This document shows positions 34,483-43,446 of a DNA stretch of 64,000 nucleotides, piece by piece (position 1 is the first letter of the stretch; each line of letters opens with the position of its first letter). Location: positions 372,001-436,000 of the forward strand of contig NZ_DRFS01000024.1 in the NCBI RefSeq assembly GCF_011050415.1, written 5' to 3'. This DNA comes from Halomonas sp. Its GTDB lineage: Bacteria; Pseudomonadota; Gammaproteobacteria; Pseudomonadales; Halomonadaceae. The translations under genes were made by a program, and so were the position numbers. The notes beneath the pieces are model-generated. The model had not been told where the DNA came from. It saw only the letters and a program-made list of their open reading frames with translations, and made no database searches.

Positions 34483-34998
34483 ATGAGCGAATTTGAGATA
34501 AAAATATTAACTCCGGAAAACTGGGAGTTATACAAATCAGCTAGGCTGAAATCTCTAAGGGAATCGCCTGATTCTTTTGGCTCAATTTATGACCAGGAAG
34601 CCGTATTGTCAGATGCGGAATGGAAAACACGATTAGATCTTAAATTTCGGGACATTGATGCTTTGTCATTAATCGCAGAGATTGAGGGCCAACCCGTAGG
34701 CATTGCTTGGGGCTTCATACATAAACCAAACTTGCAAGTCGCGCACATCTATCAAATGTGGGTTTCACCAGAGTCGAGAGGTAAAGGTATAGCAAAATCC
34801 CTTCTGCTTAAAATTAAAGTATGGGCTCTATGCAGGGGGTGCAGTGTTATGGCGCTTGGCGTCACAACAAGCAACGAAGCGGCAGTTAATTTGTATAGAA
34901 CTTTTGGTTTTGTCGCTGCAGGCCAGCTTGAGAAGTTGAGAGCTGACTCACCACTTTTGGTGCAGCCCATGACTATAGAGTTAAACAGCGTCGTATAA
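34483..34998 (+). CDS. GNAT-family N-acetyltransferase (cassette-borne)
   Basis: A 171-residue cytoplasmic acetyltransferase. The acetyl-CoA-binding motif A is clear (MWVSPESRGKGIAKSLLLKI), with motif B-like NEAAVNLYRTFGFVAAGQ. Acceptor unknown; relatives include small-molecule and ribosomal-protein acetylases. Codon use is A+T-rich, unlike the neighbouring purine genes, and an attC-like site follows directly, so it was probably acquired as an integron cassette. Confidence 0.88.
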   Translation: MSEFEIKILTPENWELYKSARLKSLRESPDSFGSIYDQEAVLSDAEWKTRLDLKFRDIDALSLIAEIEGQPVGIAWGFIHKPNLQVAHIYQMWVSPESRGKGIAKSLLLKIKVWALCRGCSVMALGVTTSNEAAVNLYRTFGFVAAGQLEKLRADSPLLVQPMTIELNSVV

Positions 34999-35070
34999 AA
35001 AATGGTTTAAATCGTTCGCTACGCTCACTGGAAGGGGCTAAAACCCGTCCCTTAACCAAACGTTATGCAT
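34990..35070 (+). repeat. attC-like recombination site after the GNAT gene
   Basis: About 80 bases just past the stop codon. The right end TTAACCAAACGTTATGC has the look of an L'-R' pair, with R' GTTATGC at 35062-35068. The left arm TGGTTTAA at 35003-35010 mirrors TTAACCA with one extra base, as attC sites do. The central CGTTCGCTACGCTCACTGG stretch resembles attC loops of environmental integrons. Recognised by eye only. Confidence 0.6.
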
Positions 35071-35113
35071 AAGGTTGCCAAATCAGTAGTTCTCTATTTT
35101 CATACGATAAGAA

Positions 35114-35299
35114 TTGGGAGTGACTTTTCCTCCGAAATCAACACCATTACCAATGGTTACTCTCCGGCCAAACGCTTTGTTTGCGGGTGACAGAGCTCCT
35201 TCAAAAGAGGAGCTTGAAAAAATGCACCACTTGTCAAACGAACAATGCTTTATTACTAACTCGGTGAAAACAGAGGTAACCACTGAAATTAACGCTTAA
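35114..35299 (+). pseudogene. C-terminal fragment of an OsmC-family protein
   Basis: The frame gives 61 residues at most and contains MVTLRPNALFAGDRAPSKEE and MHHLSNEQCFITNSVKTEV. These match the C-terminal part of OsmC/Ohr-type peroxide-detoxifying proteins, including the conserved Cys in QCFI. An in-frame stop lies just upstream (35108-35110), while the next frame reads SLFSYDKNW before its own stop, suggesting a frameshift after an N-terminal deletion. Inactive remnant, probably a cassette gene. Confidence 0.6.
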
Positions 35300-35350
35300 C
35301 AAGGCCCGTCAGTAACGCCCAGTGCAGCGGATGGCGGTGCTAAAATCAAC
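35292..35350 (+). repeat. Partial attC-like site after the OsmC fragment
   Basis: GCTTAAC at 35292-35298 fits the R'' consensus RYYYAAC and continues AAGGC, as attC left ends do; it overlaps the fragment's stop. No matching GTTRRRY right end is found before the lysE-type gene, so it looks truncated or decayed. Confidence 0.4.
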
Positions 35351-35368
35351 AGGGGGAGTCAGCAATAA

Positions 35369-35995
35369 ATGGAAGAAATTAATTATCTACTTATTGTGGT
35401 ATCTGCTTTTGCGGCGATTGCCAGCCCAGGCCCGGCAACACTCGCCATCGCCGGAACCTCTATGAGTCATGGTCGTTTCTTTGGTTTGTCTCTCGCAGCT
35501 GGTGTTCTTACAGGGTCGTTAATTTGGTCTACTGCCGCCGCGTTTGGGCTTGCAGCAGTACTGCATACCAATGTTTGGGTGTTTGAAATTCTCAAGTACT
35601 GTGGTGCACTCTATCTTTTGTATTTAGCGTTTAAATCACTACGCTCCGCATTTAGCTCAACGCAATTAAATCTGCCTAAAAATAAAGCAGTCACATTAAA
35701 AGAAAACTACTTTAAAGGTTTACTAATCCATCTCACTAACCCAAAAGCAATTCTGTTTTTTGGTTCCCTTTACTCAATTGGTGTTCCCGCTACCGCACAG
35801 CCCATCGAGCTTATCTCTATCATTCTTGTAGTTGGCACAGTCAGTTTGACAATTTTCCTTGGTTATGCCGTTCTCTTCTCTAACAGCGTCGCTAGGAAAG
35901 TATACCTAAAATCAAAAGTCGTCTTTGAGAGCGTATTTGCTCTGTTTTTTGGCGCGGTAGCCTTTAAGTTGCTGACAAGTGAAATCGCAAAATAG
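35369..35995 (+). CDS. LysE/RhtB-family amino-acid exporter (cassette-borne)
   Basis: A 208-residue protein with about six TM helices. The LysE signature FAAIASPGPATLAIAGTSMSHGRFFGLSLAAGV (in part) and HLTNPKAILFFGSLYS are typical. Exports an amino acid or homoserine lactone-like compound; substrate unknown. A+T-rich like the GNAT gene. The GGGGGAG stretch lies 12 bases before ATG35369, a long spacing. Confidence 0.88.
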   Translation: MEEINYLLIVVSAFAAIASPGPATLAIAGTSMSHGRFFGLSLAAGVLTGSLIWSTAAAFGLAAVLHTNVWVFEILKYCGALYLLYLAFKSLRSAFSSTQLNLPKNKAVTLKENYFKGLLIHLTNPKAILFFGSLYSIGVPATAQPIELISIILVVGTVSLTIFLGYAVLFSNSVARKVYLKSKVVFESVFALFFGAVAFKLLTSEIAK

Positions 35996-35998
35996 AGT

Positions 35999-36058
35999 TT
36001 TAACAAGTCGTTGAGGTCGAAGAAACTTGCTTCAAGCCAAACATCCAAGCGTTGATGG
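35999..36058 (+). repeat. Degenerate attC-like site after the LysE gene
   Basis: TTTTAACAAGTCGTTGAGG at the left and CATCCAAGCGTTGATGG at the right, about 60 bases apart, resemble attC arms but the right core departs from GTTRRRY. Normal composition resumes right after it. Confidence 0.35.
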
Positions 36059-36112
36059 AACTGAATCGCTGCGCAGCTTCAGCGCTAGCGCCTAGACGCC
36101 CGGTGCCGCCAA

Positions 36113-37600
36113 CTAGTGGTTCTTCTCCAGCGCCAAATGGTTGTCGATTTCTTTTATCTTGTCTTCCGTGTGGTGATTGACGTAGAGCACCGTGGTCTCT
36201 TTGCCTTCACAGATTTTCTCGATAAGCGCTAGCACCAGCTGGCGGTTCATATCGTCCAGGCCGAGGCAGGGCTCGTCTAGAATCAGCAGCGGTGGGTGTT
36301 TCACCATAGCGCGGGCGATAAGTAGCAGACGCTGGTCGCCATAGGAAAGTTTGTTAAATGGCTGATCGGCGCGCTCTTGCATGCCCAGTAGTTCGAGCCA
36401 CTGGTCGGCAATTTTTTTCTGATGATCGGTGGATTTTGAATACATGCCGATGCTGTCGTAGAAGCCTGAAATAATAACGTTTTTGCAGCTGGTGCTGACG
36501 CGATACTCCCACTGCAGGGCGGTGGAGACATAGCCGATAAACTGCTTGATCTGCCAGATACTTTCGCCGTTACCGCGCTGGAAGCCAAACACAAAAATAT
36601 CGTTGGTGTAGCACTGGGGATGATCCCCCGTGATCAGGGACAAGACGCCTGTTTTACCGCTACCGTTAGGGCCGCTTAGTTGCCAGTGCTGGCCCTGCTC
36701 TATCGTCCAATCGAGTTTATCGACAATCACGGTATCGCCGTATTGGATAGTCGCTTGCTTGAGTTTAACCAGCGGCTGGTTGGGGTCGAGAGCAGGTAAT
36801 TTAGTGGCTGGGTCTGCCTCAGGCAGACTTAGGTCGGTGGTTTTCAGATGCAGCAGTTGGTACAACTCATTGAAGGCGGCTTCGTCCTGACGCTCTACCG
36901 TGACCGCTAATCGCCCACTATCTCCACGCTTTTTATCCCCTCTCTTTTTCTCCAAGCGCTCTTTATCCAGATAGGCAACGTGCGTGATGAAGTCCGGCAT
37001 CTCATCAAAGCGATTCAGCACCATCACCATGGGCACGGTGTCGATGATGGAGGCGAGATGGGCTTGCAGCATGGCGAGGGTGTCGACGTCCAAACCATCA
37101 AACGGCTCGTCTAAAATCAGCAAGTCCGGCTTGCTCGCCAGCGCGCGAATCAGCATGACTTTGCGGGTTTCGCCGGTGGAGAGTTTACGAAAGGCGCGGT
37201 CGAGTAGCTTAGTAAGACCGAACTTTTCTACCAGTACGCTTGCGAGTTCAGGGTCTTGGCACTTCTCGAAAATCATTTCACTAACGGGTGTACCGAGTGA
37301 AATAACATCCATGATATCGGCATCGTCTTTTTTCAACTCTTTGGCGATGAGTTCGGCTTGCGCTTCGAAAGAGACCAACCCAACGTTTTTGGGAATCCCT
37401 TGAACCGTGCCTGCTTCAATTTTGCCAACTCCAGCTAGCGACGCCGCCAGGGCCGATTTACCTGAGCCATTGGTGCCAGTGATGACCCAATGCTGGCTGG
37501 GTTCGATGATCCAATCAATCTCGCTTAGGGTGAAGCGATCATCAAAACTGATCGTCGCTTTGTTTAGCTGAATACGCTCTAAGCGGCTTGAAGGCTCCAT
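36113..37600 (-). CDS. modF: ModF-type duplicated ABC ATPase
   Basis: A 495-residue cytoplasmic protein with two ABC domains. First: Walker A GTNGSGKSALA, signature LSTGETRKVMLIRAL, Walker B LLILDEPFDGLD. Second: GPNGSGKTGVL, LSYGDQRLLLIARAM, LLILDEPCLGLDDMN. The length and the FRKLSTGETRK / FNKLSYGDQR pair match E. coli ModF, a molybdate-regulated but poorly understood protein without a permease partner. ATG37600 or the adjacent ATG37603 is the start, with AGGAAC upstream. A second molybdenum-linked gene besides modABC. Confidence 0.82.
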   Translation of the reverse strand: MEPSSRLERIQLNKATISFDDRFTLSEIDWIIEPSQHWVITGTNGSGKSALAASLAGVGKIEAGTVQGIPKNVGLVSFEAQAELIAKELKKDDADIMDVISLGTPVSEMIFEKCQDPELASVLVEKFGLTKLLDRAFRKLSTGETRKVMLIRALASKPDLLILDEPFDGLDVDTLAMLQAHLASIIDTVPMVMVLNRFDEMPDFITHVAYLDKERLEKKRGDKKRGDSGRLAVTVERQDEAAFNELYQLLHLKTTDLSLPEADPATKLPALDPNQPLVKLKQATIQYGDTVIVDKLDWTIEQGQHWQLSGPNGSGKTGVLSLITGDHPQCYTNDIFVFGFQRGNGESIWQIKQFIGYVSTALQWEYRVSTSCKNVIISGFYDSIGMYSKSTDHQKKIADQWLELLGMQERADQPFNKLSYGDQRLLLIARAMVKHPPLLILDEPCLGLDDMNRQLVLALIEKICEGKETTVLYVNHHTEDKIKEIDNHLALEKNH

Positions 37601-37629
37601 CAATGTGTTCCTTATTGTTTATGAGACAA

Positions 37630-37665
37630 AAAAGCCGAGAATATCGTGGCGATATCTCGGCTTTT
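37630..37665 (-). terminator. Rho-independent terminator of ilvC
   Basis: AAAAGCCGAGA-A-TATCG / CGATATCTCGGCTTTT with a short loop; the minus strand ends in six T. It lies 50 bases past the ilvC stop. Confidence 0.88.
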
Positions 37666-37714
37666 ATATGACTTAGCGGTCTATTCTTTGACGAGCCATC
37701 ATTTAATCAGCCGA

Positions 37715-39187
37715 TTAAACGATTTTCTTCATATCAGCCATATGGCCACGCAGCACTGCGCCAACGGCTTCAACTGGGTGGGCGCGAAGCGCATCGTTAA
37801 CTTCGATCAAGCGGGCGTTATCAACGCCGTTGTCGTCTAGATCCAAGCCTTTACCGATAACATCGGATTTGATGCCCTTCATAAAGTCAGCCAGTAGCGG
37901 CACACAAGCGTGGTTGTAGAGGTAGCAACCGTATTCCGCTGTGTCAGAGATAGTCGCGTTCATCTCGTAAAGTTTCTTACGCGCAATGGTATTGGCGATA
38001 AGCGGCGTTTCGTGGAGCGACTCGTAGTAAGCAGACTCGGCGATGATGCCAGCCGCCGTCATGGTTTCGAAAGCAAGCTCAACGCCCGCCTTAACCATCG
38101 CTACCATCAAGATGCCGTTGTCGAAGTACTCCTGTTCAGTAATTTCTACGTTACCAGCAGGTGTTTTTTCGAAGTTGGTTTCTGCGGTTTCTGCACGCCA
38201 TTTTAGCAGGTTAGCGTCATCGTTCGCCCAATCTTCCATCATCGTTTTAGAGAAGTGGCCACTGATGATGTCGTCTTGGTGCTTGTTATAGAGCGGACGC
38301 ATGATCTCTTTCAGCTCCTCAGCAAGATCAAAGGCTTTGATCTTGGCTGGGTTAGAGAGACGATCCAGCATGTTGGTCACGCCGCCGTACTTCAATGCTT
38401 CCGTGATGTTTTCCCAGCCGTACTGAATCAGCTTAGAGGCGTAGCCAGGCTCAATACCCTCTTCGATCATTTTGTCGAAGCAGAGGATCGAGCCGGTTTG
38501 CAGCATGCCGCAAAGGATCGTTTGCTCACCCATCAGGTCGGACTTAACTTCGGCGATGAAAGAGGACATCAATACGCCGGCTTTGTGGCCGCCGGTACCC
38601 ACTGCGTAGGCTTTTGCCAGGGCAAGGCCTTCGCCTTTAGGATCGTTGTCTTCGTGCACCGCGATCAAGGTGGGAACACCGAAACCACGCACGTATTCAG
38701 CGCGAACTTCAGAGCCTGGGCACTTAGGTGCCACCATGATGACGGTTATGTCTTCACGGATCTTCATGCCCTCTTCCACGATGTTGAAACCGTGTGAGTA
38801 AGAGAGGCAAGCGCCCTGCTTCATCAGTGGCATTACCGCCGTTACAACAGAGGTGTGCTGCTTATCGGGGGTCAGGTTCAACACAACGTCGGCCGTGGGG
38901 ATCAACTCTTCGTAAGTACCTACTGTAAAGCCGTTTTCAGTGGCGTTCTTCCAGGACTGACGCTTTTGCTCAATGGCTTCAGGGCGCAGTGCGTAAGAGA
39001 CGTCTAAGCCGCTGTCGCGAAGGTTCAAGCCCTGGTTCAGGCCCTGGGCGCCACAGCCGATAACAACCATTTTTTTGCCTTTAAGCGCGTCTACGCCATC
39101 AGCAAATTCAGAGCTGTACATAAAACGACATTTGGCGAGTTCAGCCAGTTGCTCGCGAAGCGGCAACGTATTGAAATAGTTAGCCAT
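37715..39187 (-). CDS. ilvC: Ketol-acid reductoisomerase, class II
   Basis: A 490-residue enzyme that rearranges and reduces acetolactate or acetohydroxybutyrate with NADPH, the second step of branched-chain amino acid synthesis. Dinucleotide motif [20 protein letters not shown] and the Mg-site and PKCPGSEVR regions are intact. The length is that of the long class II enterobacterial-type enzyme with a duplicated C-terminal domain. ATG39187 ([14 protein letters not shown]) has AGGAT upstream and matches E. coli. Divergent from ilvY. Confidence 0.97.
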   Translation of the reverse strand: MANYFNTLPLREQLAELAKCRFMYSSEFADGVDALKGKKMVVIGCGAQGLNQGLNLRDSGLDVSYALRPEAIEQKRQSWKNATENGFTVGTYEELIPTADVVLNLTPDKQHTSVVTAVMPLMKQGACLSYSHGFNIVEEGMKIREDITVIMVAPKCPGSEVRAEYVRGFGVPTLIAVHEDNDPKGEGLALAKAYAVGTGGHKAGVLMSSFIAEVKSDLMGEQTILCGMLQTGSILCFDKMIEEGIEPGYASKLIQYGWENITEALKYGGVTNMLDRLSNPAKIKAFDLAEELKEIMRPLYNKHQDDIISGHFSKTMMEDWANDDANLLKWRAETAETNFEKTPAGNVEITEQEYFDNGILMVAMVKAGVELAFETMTAAGIIAESAYYESLHETPLIANTIARKKLYEMNATISDTAEYGCYLYNHACVPLLADFMKGIKSDVIGKGLDLDDNGVDNARLIEVNDALRAHPVEAVGAVLRGHMADMKKIV

Positions 39188-39383
39188 TCTTAACATCCTA
39201 AATATTTATGATCACAATATCGATGTAAGACACACCGACACGAAAAAGAGAGTCATAGCCGCTCAATGCAAAATCCAGCGCCATGTGAGTAGTGACAATC
39301 TATACAAGAGTGAGCATTTCTTAAATTGATATATTTGCAACAGCGTATCCCATTTTCTGCAAAGCTCAATTATGATGGCGTTT
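39188..39383. promoter_or_regulatory. ilvC-ilvY divergent control region
   Basis: The intergenic stretch where IlvY is expected to bind. TTGCAA at 39335-39340 and TGCAAA at 39358-39363 form a spaced inverted pair of the kind known for ilvYC operators. Exact promoters were not assigned. Confidence 0.5.
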
Positions 39384-40262
39384 ATGAATTATAAAATTTT
39401 AAAACAGTTCCTCGCCTTGGCAGAAACCCTGCATTTCGGTCGCGCCAGCGATGAGTGCTATATCAGCATTTCTGCCTTGTCGCGCAACATTCGTCATTTA
39501 GAAGAGGAACTGGGCGTATCACTGTTTAACCGCGACAACCGTACCGTTGTGCTGACCCAGGAGGGGCAGAAATTTCTCAAGTACGCCCGCGATGCCAGTA
39601 GCCAATGGAATTTGATTCGTCATGAATTAACCGACAATTCTGATCAATTACGCGGTGAAATCAGCCTGTATGGCTCCGTCACCGCCAGCTACAGTTTTTT
39701 ATACGAGCTACTGCGCCGTTTTCGTATTGCCTATCCTGTGATTGAAATCAAGTTGCGCACGGGTGATCCCGAGCATGCGATTGCCCGTGTTCTGGATGGT
39801 AAGGAAGACCTTAGCATTGCCGCACAACCTGCCAACCTGCCGCGTGGTCTGGCCTTTAAACCTATTGCTACCTCACCTTTGCTATTTATTGCGCCTCTTG
39901 AGCAGCAAGTGCCGAATGTGCCGACAAGCACGCCAACAACACCGGAAGAGTGGGCGAGCATCCCTATGATTCTCTCGGAGAGCGGTGTTTCTAGAGCCCG
40001 TGTGGATGAGTGGTTTCGTCAGCAAGACATTTCCCCGCGTATTTATGCACAGGTGACAGGCAATGAAGCCATTGTGAGTATGGTGAGCCTGGGCTTTGGG
40101 ATTGGCGTGGTGCCAAAAATCGTCCTCGATAACAGCCCCTTGGTGGATCGCATTCGTGTACTCGACGTAACGCCGGAGCTGGAGCCCTACGATATTGGTT
40201 TGTTTACTTTAAAGAAAAACCTAAAAAATCCATTGGTCGATGCGTTTTGGAGCTTAATGTAA
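39384..40262 (+). CDS. ilvY: LysR-family activator of ilvC
   Basis: A 292-residue regulator with an N-terminal winged helix (MNYKILKQFLALAETLHFGR, ISISALSRNIRHLEEELGVSL in part) and a LysR substrate domain. The start and HFGR / LSRNIRHLEEELG / LFNRDNRTV pattern are close to E. coli IlvY, and the gene is divergent from ilvC. ATG39384 aligns with that start; ATG39372 and 39375 are alternatives and none has a strong ribosome site. IlvY senses acetolactate and activates ilvC. Confidence 0.9.
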   Translation: MNYKILKQFLALAETLHFGRASDECYISISALSRNIRHLEEELGVSLFNRDNRTVVLTQEGQKFLKYARDASSQWNLIRHELTDNSDQLRGEISLYGSVTASYSFLYELLRRFRIAYPVIEIKLRTGDPEHAIARVLDGKEDLSIAAQPANLPRGLAFKPIATSPLLFIAPLEQQVPNVPTSTPTTPEEWASIPMILSESGVSRARVDEWFRQQDISPRIYAQVTGNEAIVSMVSLGFGIGVVPKIVLDNSPLVDRIRVLDVTPELEPYDIGLFTLKKNLKNPLVDAFWSLM

Positions 40263-40397
40263 GCCCATCCCTACGCCCTGTTTTTAGCAATCCGCCAACC
40301 GCTTAACCCCACATATCTGCTAACAGCCGAATAGCGAGAATCAGTTATCCAGTGCGCGGGGCTGGGCGTACTTGGCGGGTTTAGGCTGACGTTACGT

Positions 40398-41435
40398 TTA
40401 CACGCCTTCCAACTTCCAGCACGCTGCCCAGTGCTGTTGGCCAAGCACTTTAGCGGGCGGCACATTTTGCTGGCACTCTTCAGTGGCCAGCGAGCAGCGC
40501 GGCGCGAAGGCACAGCCTGGGGGCGGTGAGGCCATATCCGGCGGCGAGCCGGGTATGGCACTGAGGCGCTCGCCTTTTAACTCGCCTGAGGCACGGGATT
40601 GCATCAGTCCTACCGTGTAGGGGTGGCGCGGTGCGCGAATAATTTCATCGACACTGCCGGTTTCCACTACCCGGCCTGCGTACATCACCGCGATGCGGTC
40701 TGATATCTCGTTGGCGACCCCCATATCGTGGGTAACAAAAATAACCGACATACCTAGCTCGCGCTGCAGATCACGCAGCAGCAGTAGTATTTGAATTTGA
40801 ACGGTGGCATCCAAAGCGGTCGTGGGTTCATCGGCCAGTAACAACCGGGGCCGGCAGGATAGTGCCAGGGCTATCATGGCCCGTTGGCTCATACCGCCCG
40901 ACATTTCATGCGGATAGTTGGATAAGCGCCGCTTCGCTGATGGGATTCGCACCAGCTCAAATAGCTCTAGCGCGCGGGCTAACCCTTCCGCATGGCTAAC
41001 GCCTTCATGGCGGCATACGGTCTCGGCAATTTGATCGCCAATGCGAAAGACCGGATCAAACGCTAGCATCGGCTCCTGAAAAATCATTGAGGTAGTAAAG
41101 CCTCGATAAGCCGAGAGCTCACGCCGTGACATCTTCAACACATCCTGTCCGGCAACGTTTATATGCCCTTCGATGGACGTTCGCCGTTCAGGCAAAAGCC
41201 GCATCAGCGCGCGCAGTGTAACGCTTTTGCCAGAGCCACTTTCGCCAAGAATCGTTAATACCTCACCCTTGGCAAGGGTCAGATCGACACCATTGACTGC
41301 CTGCACGCAGCGCCCAGGCGAGCGAAAGTGCACTTTCAAATTTTGCACATCGACCAGCTGTTCGCTTTTAGTGGCAGCAGCGCGATGGGCTTGATCAGGA
41401 ATAGTCTGATAATCCACGGGACTAGGGGCCGTCAT
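40398..41435 (-). CDS. Dpp/Opp-type ABC transporter ATP-binding protein (DppD-like)
   Basis: A 345-residue ATPase with Walker A GESGSGKSVTL, signature MSGGMSQRAMIALAL, Walker B LLLADEPTTALD and VTHDMGVANEISD. The C-terminal oligopeptide-ATPase extension has the Cys cluster GCAFAPRCSLATEECQQ, usual in this family. Start overlaps the other ATPase by 4 bases. Last gene of the five-gene operon. Confidence 0.92.
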   Translation of the reverse strand: MTAPSPVDYQTIPDQAHRAAATKSEQLVDVQNLKVHFRSPGRCVQAVNGVDLTLAKGEVLTILGESGSGKSVTLRALMRLLPERRTSIEGHINVAGQDVLKMSRRELSAYRGFTTSMIFQEPMLAFDPVFRIGDQIAETVCRHEGVSHAEGLARALELFELVRIPSAKRRLSNYPHEMSGGMSQRAMIALALSCRPRLLLADEPTTALDATVQIQILLLLRDLQRELGMSVIFVTHDMGVANEISDRIAVMYAGRVVETGSVDEIIRAPRHPYTVGLMQSRASGELKGERLSAIPGSPPDMASPPPGCAFAPRCSLATEECQQNVPPAKVLGQQHWAACWKLEGV

Positions 41436-42541
41436 GACGTTATCTCCTCAGCAATAGGCGTGGATGCTAACGCCTGTACCTCGCCTGCCCGCCAGCACGC
41501 CGAACGGTGCTGAAGGTGCCCTGCCTGCATAGCATGTAGCGGTGCTAATTCGGGCTCTTCTTCACGGCACTTATCAACAGCCATGCTACAGCGCGGGCAA
41601 AAACGGCAGCCTGGGGGTAGGTCAATAGGGTTGGGCGGGTCACCCGCCAGAGGTGCAACCTGTGTGCGATTATCAGGGTCCATTGAAGGCATTGCTGACA
41701 TCAAGGCCCGGGTATAGGGGTGAGCAGGTGCATTATAAAGTGACTCGCTCTCGCCCATTTCAGCCACTCGCCCTAGGTACATCACCATGACCCGATCACT
41801 GATATAGCGCACCACGTTAAGGTCATGGGAAATAAACAGATAGGTCAGGCCGTACTCTTGTTTAAGGTCAATCAACAAGTTTAAGACTTGCGCCTCTACC
41901 GATTTATCGAGTGCCGATACCGCTTCATCAAGAATCAATAGCCGCGGCTCAAGTGCCAAGGCACGGGCAATATTGACCCGCTGACGCTGCCCACCGGAAA
42001 GCTCATGGGGATAGCGACTAGCGAATTGATTGGGCAACAGGCCCACTTGGTCAAGCAGCTTGCGCGCCCTGGTATTGGCCTCTTTCTTGCCAAGACCATG
42101 CACCTGGGGCCCAAAGGCAATCGACTCCTCAACGCTCATACGCGGATTGAGCGAGGCATAGGAGTTCTGAAATACCATCTGCACTTGCCGGCGCATTTCA
42201 CGTATCGACAAACCGCCGGGTTTGCCTACCGGGTCGCCGTCGAAAATCACTTCCCCCGCATCCGGTGTCAGAAGCTGCATTAACAGGCGCGCAGTGGTTG
42301 ATTTACCACACCCAGATTCACCTACGATGCCCAGGGTTTCACCCTTTAACACATCGAAGTCAACGCCATCCACTGCGTGGACCTGACTTACGGGGCGGCC
42401 GAAGAAATCTTTTTTAATCACAAAGTGCTTACGCAGCGCCTTCACACTAAGCAGCGGCTGCGCAGCCCCTCCTCTATCCCGGCTATCTAATGGTTTTTTC
42501 AACGCCAGAGGAGACTCAACAGAAACACGTTCAGCGTTCAT
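41432..42541 (-). CDS. Dpp/Opp-type ABC transporter ATP-binding protein (DppF-like)
   Basis: A 369-residue ATPase partner. It has Walker A GESGCGKSTTARLL, signature LSGGQRQRVNIARAL, Walker B LLILDEAVSALDKS and ISHDLNVVRYISD. The C-terminal GCRFCPRCSMAVDKCREEEP is the matching extension. ATG42541 is chosen: it overlaps the permease stop by 4 bases (ATGA); the open frame runs 32 codons further into the permease. Confidence 0.92.
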   Translation of the reverse strand: MNAERVSVESPLALKKPLDSRDRGGAAQPLLSVKALRKHFVIKKDFFGRPVSQVHAVDGVDFDVLKGETLGIVGESGCGKSTTARLLMQLLTPDAGEVIFDGDPVGKPGGLSIREMRRQVQMVFQNSYASLNPRMSVEESIAFGPQVHGLGKKEANTRARKLLDQVGLLPNQFASRYPHELSGGQRQRVNIARALALEPRLLILDEAVSALDKSVEAQVLNLLIDLKQEYGLTYLFISHDLNVVRYISDRVMVMYLGRVAEMGESESLYNAPAHPYTRALMSAMPSMDPDNRTQVAPLAGDPPNPIDLPPGCRFCPRCSMAVDKCREEEPELAPLHAMQAGHLQHRSACWRAGEVQALASTPIAEEITS

Positions 42542-43431
42542 AATTTGACATCCATAGCAGAGCGCAGACCATCGCTGAGCGTGTTGAAGCAAATCGACAC
42601 CGTAAAAATCATCACCCCTGGCAGAATCGTAATCCAAGGGTTTACGTAGATGGCATCACGTAAGGTATTGAGCATTAGCCCCCACTCGGGCATTGGCGGC
42701 CTGGCCCCCAACCCCAGGAAAGAGAGCCCAGAGGCCAAAATCATGCTGACACTGATAAGCGATGTGGCGTAAACGAAAATCGGGCTTAACACGTTACCCA
42801 ACACATGGCAGCGGATGATTTTTAAGCTGCCTGCCCCACTGGCCCTTGCGGCCTCAATGTAATCCGCGCTGCGTATTTGGGTAGTGACACTTTCGGCTAC
42901 GCGCGCAATAGGCGGTATAAACACCACCGTTAAAGAGAACAGCGAATTGATGATGCCGGCCCCTAACGCCCCCGCTAAAGCAATCGCCAGCAGTACCGCA
43001 GGAAAGGCATAAAAAACATCGATAATGCGCATAAAAACGGTATTGGTTTTACCGCCCACAAACCCAGCCACAATGCCGATGGCGCTGCCAATAATGAAGG
43101 CGTTAACTACCGGCATAACCCCGATCAATAACGATAAGCGCGCACCATAAATCAGCCGGGAGAGCATATCGCGCCCCAGCTCATCGGTGCCTAGCCAATG
43201 GCCTGGTGTTCCAATGGGACGCAAGCGGGTCATCATGCTGGTTTTGTAGGGGTCCATGGGCGCCAACCAAGGTGCAAATAGCGCCATGGCAAGGATGCAG
43301 AGCAGAATAATCCCTGCGATCAATGCAACGGGGTCACGGCTTAAGCGGCGAAATACCGGCCCCCAATAACCTCGACTCGGGGTGATGGGAACTTCGACCT
43401 TCGCCGAAACATCAACAGACGTAGCTGCCAT
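42538..43431 (-). CDS. Dpp/Opp-type ABC transporter permease (DppC-like)
   Basis: A 297-residue permease with six TM segments. LGTDELGRDMLSRLIYGARLSLLIG is the family signature in the middle and the EAA loop EAARASGAGSLKIIRCHVLGNVLSP follows (in part). The N-terminal extension SPSRGYWG is short. Lies 15 bases after the DppB-like gene. Confidence 0.93.
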   Translation of the reverse strand: MAATSVDVSAKVEVPITPSRGYWGPVFRRLSRDPVALIAGIILLCILAMALFAPWLAPMDPYKTSMMTRLRPIGTPGHWLGTDELGRDMLSRLIYGARLSLLIGVMPVVNAFIIGSAIGIVAGFVGGKTNTVFMRIIDVFYAFPAVLLAIALAGALGAGIINSLFSLTVVFIPPIARVAESVTTQIRSADYIEAARASGAGSLKIIRCHVLGNVLSPIFVYATSLISVSMILASGLSFLGLGARPPMPEWGLMLNTLRDAIYVNPWITILPGVMIFTVSICFNTLSDGLRSAMDVKL

Positions 43432-43446
43432 AGGATTCTCCTTGCC

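Noticed and set aside
35083..35283. 66-residue ORF on the minus strand
   Set aside because: It mirrors the OsmC-like plus-strand fragment, whose protein pattern is recognisable; the minus frame is a shadow.
35899..35906. GTATAC in the lysE-type gene as an operator
   Set aside because: Inside coding sequence, without flanking symmetry (AGTATACC), and not near a start.
40271..40561. ORF on the minus strand downstream of the DppD-like gene
   Set aside because: Mostly overlaps the 3' end of the ATPase gene in another frame, with no family pattern.
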